Part shown: one piece after another, positions 1 through 10,251 of the stretch
How the letters are laid out: every line of letters starts with the position of its first letter
Numbering within the stretch: the first letter of the stretch is position 1
Assembly: GCA_037178675.1 (NCBI GenBank)
Contig: JAYMGJ010000254.1
Location: forward strand, 62,001-126,000
Direction of reading: 5' to 3'
Length of the DNA: 64,000 bases
Origin: Scleroderma bovista
Lineage: Eukaryota > Basidiomycota > Agaricomycetes > Boletales > Sclerodermataceae
Program-made: the position numbers and the translations under genes
The notes under the pieces: generated by a model
Databases searched by the model: none
What the model was told of the DNA's origin: nothing
What the model saw: the letters and a program-made list of their open reading frames with translations, nothing else

Positions 1-1699
1 AAACGAGAGCGAACAAGGCTTGCGACTTACCTCGTTTCTGCTAAATACATGTGCCAAAGTGTCAGTGATAATGGTTTGTGAGAAGACTGTTGTCAACTCA
101 CTCATCCCGTATGCAACCGTGAGATCAACAAGATTAAGTTTGTTGATGAGTTGATGCATCAGATCGATGGGTACAGGTGATCCTGCAGCAATCCCCGTTC
201 TACAGCACAATTTGGAAAATTGCCCACACTGGCCCAAAAGACCCACCTGAGACAACTCAAGTCTACCTTCTCTCCAGCTTCATGTCGCTTTTGCACTTCT
301 GACAGTACCTGGAGGAAGTGTGTAGGTACTCCATGCAAAGCCGTGCAACGTTCTTGTGCTACTGCATTTACAACAGCCTCCGGATTAAAAATGGGTGACG
401 GGTATACAATGGAGGCGCCATTCAACCATGCGGCCAAGTTTCCTAGCACCAAGCGTATAGATTGAGTGGAATGAGCATAGTCTTACGAGGAGTTAATAAG
501 TAATAGACTTATCAAAACAATGAAACAAGGGTGGAACGTTGCCTGAGATAATCCATCAATACTTCATAAGTTGAGCGCAAATGAGCTTACACAGAATGTC
601 ATCCGACGTAAGGCGCATGCATCGACCAATGGAGAGTGCATTGTTGATAAGATTGAGGTGGGTCAACTATACAGCACGGTTGCTTCTAAAGCTGTTACTG
701 AAAGAGTACTGTAGGCAACTCTTACCGACACGGCCTTCGGTTTCCCAGTCGTCCCACTGTTTCCGTATCACATAGATGCTTGCACTAGGACACTAAAACC
801 TACCTGGTGAACTGCAAATTGATGACTTCGTCAGGGTGATGAGAATCCACAAGTTCTTTGAGGTGTCGCTGCTCAGAACCATCTTCACGCCAAACCAACA
901 TTTCACGGAAGTCAATGATACTTTGGGTGCCCTCAACTTCCTCGATATACTCCCTGGGGTCAGAAATATCATTTACGACAACAAGACTCCGCAGCGATGG
1001 CAAGGAGGCTGCTTGGATATTTCCTGGAGTTGAATATCGCAAATCCGGGAAGGCCGCGGCCAGCCCACGCACATATCGCGACCCCCGAAGGCGCGGAACA
1101 ACAAATAAGTGGGCTGCGCCAACAACGTTCAAGGCTTCTACCTGGCGTCCGAAGGCAATGGATCTTTGTCCACAGCCAAAGGATTAGGTGAGACTCACAA
1201 GTTCGTGCAGCCGGTAGGCGGGATTAAGGGTGACCAAAATGGCTCCTATGCTGGCACATGCCCATTGCAATAATGCGTACGCGCTTATAGACCAAATCGA
1301 TGAGACGAGCCCGGAGCAAAAAAAACTTTCGCACCTGTTATTACCCATGATTACTCCTACACGGTCGCCTTTCTTCACTCCAAGTGCAATGAGGCCCCTT
1401 GCAGTAGCAAGGATGTGCCTATCGAATGCATGGAAGTCCCATGCAAGATGACTGCGAACATTCATGTTCCCGGAAGGTGGTCCCCCATGGGTTCTTGGAG
1501 GCTCTTGCCTGCATATCAGTGCTGGCTTTTCTGCATGCTTGCCCACTATTTTCTCTCTGAAGTAATTCGGGAGAGTTCCGTATTCCAGTGGCGGATGCTT
1601 TGAGCCCTCGACAGATGACAGGGTCAACAACCTCGTCCCTCGTAGTCTGTGTGTGGTGCCGAAAAATGCGGGTGGCTTGGCTCTGCGGAAAAGGGTCAT
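1..1699 (-). CDS. ACSF2-like acyl-CoA synthetase, 3' end beyond the window
   Basis: AMP-forming fatty acyl-CoA ligase: it activates medium- or long-chain fatty acids to acyl-CoA through an acyl-adenylate. Exons on the minus strand join in frame. The N-terminus (MTLFRRAKPP...) is basic and could be a mitochondrial presequence. Next comes the adenylate-forming fold with KKGDRVGVIMGNN near 1345-1385, then HLFVVPRLR near 1100 and NLQFT at about 800. The P-loop SGTTGKPKAVS is split across the intron at about 766-798. VPPLFHCF, LVLGNLAAW and the AYGMSE motif follow at about 100-115. The intron near 195-247 restores LRTGIAAGSPVP. The carboxy-terminal third lies left of base 1. Every splice I tried kept the frame open, so it looks functional. 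Its upstream side faces the fatty acid 2-hydroxylase gene. The substrate chain length is inferred only from family resemblance. Confidence 0.85.
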
Positions 1700-1739
1700 G
1701 ACGAGTCGCGACCGCGTTCATGAATCAGTCGAGGTGGTA

Positions 1740-2588
1740 AAAAGGCGGTCGTTTGGTGAGCGGCTACATTCATTCTTCTTCATAACTTGATTGTGCCATG
1801 TATACATTGAACCGGAGACAATTGGAGACAACTTCTCTCTACATTTGCTCTTCTAGAGGAACGACTATCTTCATCTACGAAGAGAGTCTGGCTTAGGGAG
1901 ACTAACATTTGCTGGCCATTCATGAATTAGTACTAACTGCTACTATCTCTCGCCCCCACCAGCGGTCTTTGATTCTCGCTCCGAGGCTCAGCATCGCCAT
2001 CAAGCACGATGGCTTTGTGACGCTGTGGGCACACGAATCATTCTATGTACAACCATATTGTCACGAATTCGACGCCTAGTCTCCTGTAGGCAACCGGAAG
2101 ATAGTCGTTCCTTCAAATTCGGCACCTCACATCGCGCGTTTCGTTTTCCAGCATCATTCGATAACGTGTGTCCAGCATGCAGCAATTGTAGTTGTCCACA
2201 CATACGACTCCGAATCGACAGACTTTTGGCAAACAGCTTGTCATGCCGTTCACCTGAGTAAAACTTCCATGGATTGTAAGTCATTCCACCGACAGACAGG
2301 TTAGGTTAGGTATGAATAGGTTTTCCAAGCCGGCCCAGGAATTTCATCATTAGTTGATGCGCTTGACCGTCACGATCTGTCCTTGTCATCATGCAGCAGC
2401 GCGATTGGTGGAATATCTACACGCCAATCTACCAACATGCTGACTTCAAGCTTGGTTTGTTGCATTTCGACGTGTCCGAACTTGCCTCTTCGTCAACTAT
2501 GCTTTGTCATAACATGGTCACCGTGCGAATTTCGCGAAAAGTGGGTCAATATTATTCTCCGGAGCCTGGAGTTCGGTCAACACCACTC
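1740..2588. other. Intergenic region between two divergent lipid genes
   Basis: No convincing gene. It holds the 5' sides of the acyl-CoA synthetase and the fatty acid hydroxylase. At about 1859-1905 lies an incomplete, inverted relative of the 78-base inverted-repeat element at 19741-19818: both share GAACGACTATCTTC and the end GGGAGACTA. An open frame continues upstream of 2589 to 2391, but residues before the second Met do not resemble the hydroxylase family. Confidence 0.6.
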
Positions 2589-4047
2589 ATGGCACCTTTG
2601 AAACGGGTCCGCATCTTGACGGTCGAAGACGTTGCAAACCACAGGTGTGCAAGCAGCTGTTGGGTCTCTTTTCGCGGCAAGGTTTATGATGTCGCCGGGT
2701 TCATCCCTGACCATCCTGGAGGAGAAGACCTTATTTTGAAGCACGCCGGAACGGATGTGGAAAATATCATGAAGGACAAAGAGTCACACGACCACTCCGA
2801 CTCAGCATATAACATGTTGGAAGAATACGTGATCGGTCGTTTGGGTAATGAATCAACGACCGTGAGTGATGGTGCGCATGAATTTCACTTGCAAGTGGCC
2901 CAGCTGAGAGCAAGCAGACTGGGAAGCTACCGACGAATTTAAACCGGAAGATACGGACTCCGCTGAAGACTTCGCCAAGACACAGTTCCTCGATTTGCGT
3001 CAACCGCTGCTCATGCAAGTGTGGCAGGCAAACTTCAGGTTCGTGCCCTAGTCACCTTGCTTCACTGAATCCGACACGTTCGACAGTAAATCGTACTATC
3101 TTAAACAGGTCCATCAACCTCGTCACTTAAGGGAGTCAGCTCGCTTATTTGGTTCTGACATTCTGGAGGTATGCATTAGCCTTGGTGGTAGCCTCATTAG
3201 TACTGACCTTTTGCTTTTTGTGCTAGATATGTACTCGCACGGTGTGGTATGTCGTGCCCATTGTATGGCTACCCATAGCCATCAACCTTTTCCTACGCTC
3301 GATGCTGGAGTTCACCTGTTCCATACCCTCCTTTTGGGCAAATCCACTCTACCCCCTTGATCACGTGTCTTCATTGACACTGGACGCGTTCTTGAAAACC
3401 TTACCGTGCTTTTTTCTCGGAAACTTGATCTGGACCTTACTGGAATATGGAATGCACCGTTTCCTTTTCCATATCGATGACCTCCTCCCTGACAAACCTG
3501 TTTTCCTGACTCTGCACTTCTTATTACACGGCATACACCATTATATGCCGATGGACCGGTAAATTGGTTTCAATCTTCCTTATAATTGCCGTTAAAATGC
3601 GCAACAGTTTGAGGCTTGTAATGCCACCGATCTTGTTTGCCACCCTGCAAGCTCCATTCACCCAGCTTGCATATAAAATATTTCCAACCCCCATCGCGAA
3701 TGGCATCATCTCAGGTGCTTTCACATTTTGTAAGTGACTCCGCAACTTTGACCTCTCTGTTTGACCAACCACTTGTAGACGTTCTTTACGATTGCATGCA
3801 CTATGCGTGAGTGCGCACCTTGCCTCCTGTTCCTCGTTTGTTAACTCTTCCATAGATTGCACCATACCATGCTTCCGTCTTACATGCGTGAGATGAAGAA
3901 GTATCATCTTGCGCACCATTACAAAAATTTTGAGCTTGGCTTTGGAGTCACCAGTACGTCTTTCATATTATAGGCCAGTCTGGTGGCTAACGGTGATTGT
4001 CAGGCAAAGTATGGGATTATGTCTTTAATACTGTTCTGCCAGTTTGA
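2589..4047 (+). CDS. SCS7: Fatty acid 2-hydroxylase (cytochrome b5 / sterol desaturase-type)
   Basis: ER membrane enzyme that adds a 2-hydroxyl to the very-long-chain fatty acid of ceramides. The N-terminal cytochrome b5 domain shows the haem motif HPGGED and the second haem His in SHDHSD. The C-terminal fatty acid hydroxylase domain has the iron-binding His clusters EYGMHRFLFH, HGIHHYMPMDR, HYALHH and YHLAHHY, plus hydrophobic membrane segments. Several short introns are needed. The splice at about 3953-4014 gives GVTSKVWDYVF, and the stop is TGA 4045-4047. I chose the Met at 2589 (MAPLKRVR) because family members begin just before the b5 domain. An in-frame Met at 2391 would add 66 residues without family resemblance. 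All His motifs are present, so it should be active. Confidence 0.9.
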
Positions 4048-4522
4048 TCTGGACATTCCCTCCATTGACGGTTCCATTTTCATATCTGTGATGTATCGTT
4101 TATACCCCATATATTGCTAATGGGACGGGCGATAATTTCTGCTTTATCTTTTCTGTCCGATTGTGTTCGTGATGACTTAACAGCACTGGGATCTGAATTT
4201 TTTATATCTCTTGCGTGGATCACCTTGCTTGGGCAAGGTCCTATGGCCCCCCAAAAATCGTGAGAACGCGCCCCCTATACTACCGGCAGTCGCCGCCTAA
4301 AGGCAAAATAACATTACTAACGCTTACCAAGGTGTTTGCCTCCCCCACTTGTTGGCCAGTTTTTCAAAACGACAACTTCTTCCCTAACAAAAAATTTTCT
4401 GTATGGTCACATGTCATGAAATATGTATCCTTAGGTACTGCGAAGTTGAACAATGTTGATCCACAGATTATTTGTTGAGATAGCAAAAACAGTGTGACAG
4501 GCAGAGGAATCACGCCTGTGAT
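4048..4522. repeat. Intergenic region with the tail of a SINE-like repeat
   Basis: The stretch at about 4217-4290 matches the 3' part of the tRNA-derived repeat at 60515-60645: shared ATCACCTTGCTTG, CAAGGT, CCCAAAAATC and GCCCCCT blocks in the same order and orientation. The tRNA-like head seen at 60.6 kb is not recognisable here, so this is a tail-only or decayed copy. Nothing else is identifiable. Confidence 0.5.
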
Positions 4523-4957
4523 TAGTGTTGCCGCCGAACCGGACTGAGTTCGTTGTGAGTTCGGTTCTGGTTCGAAAATGATGGAGTTCGTTTGAGTTCG
4601 GTAAAACGAGCTACAACGAGTTGCGATGCAAACTAAAACGAACTCAGTTATCAATCCTGTGCATCGGTTAGATAGTAATAGCTGCCACTGTAGCAAGTTA
4701 GTAGTATGTACATTGAATGCTCAACTGATTGGTATTTACGACTCATCACTGATGCAGTGTGGCCATGGTGTTACAGTACTAGTAGGCCTTGTGCATCCTA
4801 CAATCAATGAGTTGCTGACACGCTCCGAGATTATTTGCATTGCCCTCGCTTGCAGTACAGCATTAACTAGTAGGTAGCCTCCTAGCGAGTGCATTCACAA
4901 GTTTTTTTGCACGGTACGCCGGTATACCTTGTCGCCTAATCTCTGGTGGGGACTGCA

Positions 4958-4963
4958 TATAAA
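4958..4963 (+). promoter_or_regulatory. TATA box of the hAT transposase
   Basis: TATAAA 36 bases before the transposase start codon at 4994. A plausible core promoter inside the transposon. Confidence 0.4.
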
Positions 4964-4993
4964 CTGTACTAAGAATGTCGAACATCAAAGACC

Positions 4994-6291
4994 ATGAATT
5001 ATTGGCATCCCTCCACTCGTGCTACAGCTACTCAAGGGACCACCGGTGCAGCGGTGTACTATCCGCCGCAGTATACACACCCGCATGGAAATGGCAGCAA
5101 TAACGCACTCCAGGGGTCATATACACCTGTGCCCACTCTGGTTCCCCTGCCTACTGATCCTTCGGCAGGATTTGTTGGCTCGTTTCCAGCATCTCAGCCA
5201 ATGTTGCACCTTACCGAATCATATCGTCAAGGTGCAGCCTCACCGCCTATTTACCAAGCTCCCATTCCAAGCGGGTGTGTGCCCAATCATCCACCTTTCA
5301 ACAGACCTCCTGGTGTGCTTGACTCGTTGCAGATACCATTACTTCCATTGCCACCCATTACTACCCCTGTCTTGAGCCAGCCAGAAGTCGAGGGGCTGCC
5401 GCAGTCTGAGCCTGACTCAGTACTACCTACAACAACAAAACGGAAGCAGAAGACAGCAGCATCAAAGCCAACAGCGAAACGACGGAAAAAAACTGCTGAT
5501 GCAATGGCCACTCCTACAGCTGCTCCATGTGGTGTTGGCCCAACTATAGCCCCTGACATGATTGAGGTCCCTCCACAGCTGCTCCATGCTTATACAGATC
5601 CAACAATGAGTTCTCGTGGCCGAGGGTCATCAACCCGCAAGAATGCTGCAACTGATGTGTGGCATTTCCTGATGACTGTCCCATCTGTTGAAAAGCCAGA
5701 TGTTCTGCCTGACGTCACCCAGACTCCAACTCTCACAGTGAATCCTGGTGCGAATGGTGGTGTTGTTGTGGCATGTCGCCTTTGTGTGTAAGTAGAACTT
5801 TCAGTTACTACTGTTTGAATGTCGTGATTCTGACTCGTTTAATTTATCGAAAGAACTCATGGTGATTGGACAGCTTGGAAACATGGGGCGAGTATGACAA
5901 GTTGCTATCGTCACCATTTTCAAAGCTATCATGATGAGGAGTGGAGCGAAGCATGTAAATCTGAAAATCTGAAACTGCAATCATTACCGAGCAAAGAAGC
6001 GGGTGGCAGGCAGGCTCCATTCACAGTTGAGAGGTTCCACCACCTCTTGCTAAAATGGATTGCTGTTGACGACCAAGTATGTTGGTCTCGCAAAACTATT
6101 GTTGCTTGGGTGCTAACAATAATAAAAAGTCTATTAATGTACTAGAGTGCCCAGAGTTTCGAGAATTATTGCTTTACATTGGCGAGGAAAATCTTGACGA
6201 GCATGATCTACCACATCGCACAAAGGCCACCATAATGATATTGGAGGAATATAAGAAGAAACATAGTATAGAGATTGTTCATGACATACAG
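4994..6291 (+). pseudogene. hAT transposase, N-terminal exons only
   Basis: Three exons can be read: 4994-5787, 5854-6076 and 6130-6291. Exon 1 is a Pro/Thr-rich, disordered leader with a basic nuclear-localisation-like stretch (KRKQK...KRRKK). A BED-type zinc finger straddles the first intron: Cys-x2-Cys in ACRLC, then THGDWTAWKHG and SCYRHHFQSYH. Exons 2-3 hold the typical basidiomycete hAT segment (FTVERFHHLLLKWI...; ECPEFRELLLYI...; LPHRTK). The frame runs to a good donor at 6292. A candidate next exon begins at 6352 (NSEGR...) and is broken by the palindrome at 6375. The catalytic Asp-Asp-Glu region and the hAT dimerisation domain are missing, so it cannot encode an active transposase alone. 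Confidence 0.65.
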
Positions 6292-6390
6292 GTGAGTAGC
6301 TATTAGCTGAGGGAGCATGTGTATTCACTTGTTTATCTGTTTACTCTTCCCAGAATTCTGAGGGCCGAGCCAGGTAGTTCAGTCACAAAC

Positions 6391-7225
6391 CCTCGCAAAA
6401 GTGGGTCATCGGACATGTACATTTGCCTGTAAAGGTGGGACTAGCCGACGCCGGCCGATGCTCGCAGAACTGGGCCAGGCCGATGTTTTCTATTATTGCA
6501 AATCTAGTACAGGCCTGAGGGACATTAATCACTGCAAAACTGGGATGGGCTGATGTTTGATAAAAATTGCAGAACTGGGACTGGTGGGAGCATTGTAAAA
6601 CTAGGTCAGGCCTGTTGAACAAAAAAATTGACAAGTGTTGCAAAGCTGGGACTGGCCGATGTTGTAGATACATTGCAAAACTGGGTCAGGCCTGTTGAGA
6701 AAAAAGTTGTCAATTACTGCAAAACTGGGTCAGGCTGACATGGCAGAATGGGGTCAGGCCTTTTGAGGAAAAAATTGTCAAGCATTGCAAAACTGGGTCA
6801 GGCTGACATTGTATATACATTGCAGAACTGGATCAGGCCTGTTGAGAAAAAAAGTTGTCAAGCATTGCAAAACTGGGTCAGGCTGACATTGCAGAACTGG
6901 GTCAGGCCTGTTGAGGAAAAAGTTGTCAAGCATTGCAAAACTGGGCCAGGCTGACATTGCAGAACTGGGTCAGGCCTGTTGAGGAAAAAGTTGTCAAGCA
7001 TTGCAAAACTGGGCCAGGCTGACATTGCAGAACTGGGTCAGGCCTGTTGAGGAAATAGTTGTCAAGCATTGCAAAACTGGGTCAGGCTGACATTGCAGAA
7101 CTGGGTCAGGCCTGTTGAGAAACAAAGTTGTCAAGTACTGCAAAACTGGGTCAGGCCTGTTGAGCAAAAAAGTTGTCAACCATTGCAAAACTGGGTCAGA
7201 CCCAAAATTGATACACATTGCAGAA
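6391..7225. repeat. Tandem array A, left arm
   Basis: About a dozen units built around GCAAAACTGGGTCAGGC alternating with TTGTTGAGGAAAAAGTTGTC-like spacers. The period is about 67-70 bases in the central part and more degenerate toward the outer end. Open frames through it are just translations of the repeat. Confidence 0.8.
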
Positions 7226-7229
7226 TTAA

Positions 7230-9295
7230 ATTACTGTGCTGACTACCAAAAATGTGGACCATTGATTAGGCAATATTGTGTACTGTTGGTGTGATAGTGT
7301 TGACTACCAAAGATGTGCAGCTTGGATTATCTAATGTTGTGTTCTATTGGTGTGGTAGTGCTGATTACCAAAAATGCGGACTATTGATTAGCCAATGTTG
7401 TGTAGTGTTGTTGTTGTAGTGTACTACCAAAAATGTGTAGTATTGATTACCTAATGTTGGGTACTCTTGGTGTGGTAGTGCTGATTACCAAAAATGCGGA
7501 CTATTGATTGGCCAATGTTGTGTAGTGTTGTTGTTGTAGTGTACTACCAAAAATGTGTAGTATTGATTACCTAATGTTGGGTACTCTTGGTGTGGTAGTG
7601 CTGATTACCAAAAATGCGGACTATTGATCAACCAATATTGTGTGGTGTTGTTGTAGTGTACTACCAAAAAAAGTGTAGTACTGATTACCTAATGTTGTGT
7701 AGTATTGATGTGATAGTGTTCATTACCAAAAATGCGGACTGTTGATTAGCCAATATTGTGTAGTGTTGTTGTTGTAGTGTACTACCAAAGATGTGTAGTA
7801 TTGATTATCTAATGTTTTGTACTGTTGGTGTGGTAGTGTTGATTACCAAAAATGTGTAGCTTGGATTACCTAATGTTGTGTGCTGTTGGTGTGGTAGTGC
7901 TGATTACCAAAAATGCGAACCATTAGCCAATGTTGTGCAGTGTTGTTGTTGTGCAGTGTTGTTGTTGTAGTGTTGATTACCAAAAATGTGTAGCTTGGAT
8001 TACCTAATGTTGTGTACTGTTGGTGTGGTAGTGCTGATTACCAAAAATGCGAACCATTAGCCAATGTTGTGCAGTGTTGTTGTTGTAGTGTTGATTACCA
8101 AAAATGTGTAGCTTGGATTACCTAATGTTGTGTACTGTTGGTGTGGTAGTGCTGATTACCAAAAATGCGAACCATTAGCCAATATTGTGTAGTGTTGTTG
8201 TTGTAGTGTACTACCAGAAATGTGTAGTATTAATTACCTAATGTTGTGTACTATTGATGTGGTAGTGTTGATTACCAAAAATGCGAACTATTGATCAACC
8301 AATGTTGTGTAGTGTCATTGTTGTAGTGTTGATTACCAAAAATGTGTAGCTTGGATTACCTAATGTTGTGTACTGTTGGTGTGGTAGTGTTGATTACCAA
8401 AAATGCGGACTATTGATTAGTCAATATTGTGTAGTGTTGATTACCAAAAATGTGTAGTTTGGATTACCTAATGTTGTGTACTGTTGGTGTGGTAGTACTG
8501 ATTATCAAAAATGCGGACTATTGATTAGTTGTTGTAGTGTACTAACAAAAATGTGTAGTATTGATTATCTAATGTTGTGTACTGTTGGTGTAGTAGTACT
8601 GATCATCAAAAATGCGGACTATTGATTAGTTGTTGTAGTGTACTACCAAAAATGTGTAGTTTGGATGACCTAATGTTGTGTACTGTTGGTGTGGTAGTGT
8701 TGATTATCAAAAGTGCGGACTATTGGTTAGTCAATATTGTGTAGTGTTAATTACCAAAAATGTGTAGTTTGGATTACCTAATGTTGTGTACTGTTGGTGT
8801 GGTAGTGTTGATTATCAAAAATGCGGACTATTGATTAGCCAATATTGTGTAGTGTTGTTGTTGTAGTGTACTACCAAAAATGTGTAGTATTGATTACCTA
8901 ATGTTGGGTACTCTTGGTGTGGTAGTGCTGATTACCAAAAATGCGGACTATTGATCAACCAATATTGTGTGGTGTTGTTGTAGTGTACTACCAAAAATGT
9001 GTAGTACTGATTACCTAATGTTGTGTAGTGTTGATGTGATAGTGTTCATTACCAAAAATGCGGACTGTTGATTAGCCATTATTGTGTAGTATTGTTGTAG
9101 TGCACTACCCAAAATCTGTAGTGTTAATTACCCAATGTTGTGTAGTGTTGATTACCAAAAGTGCGGACTTCTGATTAGCCATTATTGTTTAGTGTTGATT
9201 ACCAAAAATGCGGACTATTGATTAGGAAATGTAGTGTAGTGTTTGTGTATTGGAGTTGATTACCAACATTGTGTAGTTTTCATTAACTAAATTCA
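7230..9295. repeat. Tandem array B, left arm
   Basis: About 17 copies of a roughly 120-base unit that is itself two related half-units of about 60 bases. One half contains ACCAAAAATGCGGACTATTG, the other ACCAAAAATGTGTAGTATTG. Spacing between the conserved cores near 7360, 7480 and 7600 is exactly about 120 bases. TTG trinucleotide runs vary in number between units, suggesting slippage. Confidence 0.8.
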
Positions 9296-10155
9296 GTAGT
9301 GTCAACACTTGATTACATAAGCTCTCCAAGCGCCACTACTCCCAAAACATTACCATATTTGGTCAATAGTTGACTTCAAATATTCCCACCTTTGTTCTGG
9401 TACTTTTCTTCCCCTTCTGTGCTTCATCCCTGGTCCAAATGTACTGTAAAAATGATTCTGTATCCCATATTACCCTATAGGATCACCATTGGACCCTCAT
9501 CTAAATGTGCAAGGGGCTCTGTATCCCCAGAGAGTAGTGCAGGCTTAAAAACACCAAAAATGTTCGCATTTTTGATACATTCAACATATCAACTTAAAGA
9601 ATGCATCCCCATACAGGGGATATATGTACCTACAACATATTTACAGTCCACAGCATGGGATCCATGTCCTGGTGCGATGTTTTATGTTTTTCCTTTGCAA
9701 ACATATCACCATGGCAGGCAATTACTAGGAGGTATGGTGGCTACTGGATGGTCTCCAGTGGTATTACTATGCTATACCAAAGTCCCAATACAATCTAGTG
9801 AGCAGCTGACCACTCCAAGAGGAGCAGCATAGAAAACAGCACTTTCATAACAATAGGTGCTGTATGATCCTCCAGGTCAGGTATGCACAATATCACTATC
9901 TCAAAAGCTGGGGGATACCATACAGTAGTGGATACAATTTACTCAAGTCAATACCGCTTGATGTGGGGGAGGGAAGGGCACAATAACATACAGAAGGCGT
10001 GGGAAAATACCCCACAAAATGCGGAGATATGCAAAAACATTACATATCACACAACACATAACATCTACTGACCTAGAAATGCTACCAACAGCCTACTAAT
10101 ATCACATAATGCTTATACTCAGCTGTTCCTGACATGCTTAGAGGCACAAATCATT
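9296..10155. repeat. Unique core of the left palindrome arm
   Basis: Non-tandem sequence, repeated inverted and essentially unchanged at 10252-11105. It contains an open frame of 146 codons (9392-9832) with no recognisable domain. Both copies are probably chance frames. The boundary with the central spacer is CACAAATCATT at 10155. Confidence 0.6.
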
Positions 10156-10251
10156 CAAGGTTTGAAAAATGCGGAAATGTGCTACATCATATCAGTACTG
10201 CAGGTGCAAAGCTGCAGTGTATATGGACAGTAACAACATGTTCTTGGTTCA

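Larger units (their letters stand above)
4523..6374 (+). mobile_element. 5' part of a hAT-family DNA transposon
   Basis: The left end begins TAGTGTTGCCGCCGAACC, which fits the hAT terminal consensus (T/CAGNGTT...). It is followed within 120 bases by several GAGTTCG/GGTTCG subterminal motifs. The 8 bases before it (CCTGTGAT) would be the target duplication, but no matching right end was found in the window. The element carries the first exons of its transposase and is then cut off at 6375 by the palindromic element. Confidence 0.6.

Noticed and set aside
2391..2588. N-terminal extension of the fatty acid 2-hydroxylase
   Set aside because: In frame, but without similarity to the family, which begins at the Met before the cytochrome b5 domain.
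6391..9295. CRISPR-like direct repeats
   Set aside because: Units are head-to-tail satellite copies with no unique spacers, in a eukaryotic genome, and mirrored in the other palindrome arm.
9392..9832. 146-codon open frame in each palindrome arm as a gene
   Set aside because: No domain, no splice or promoter support, odd composition. Conservation between arms is explained by the palindrome itself.
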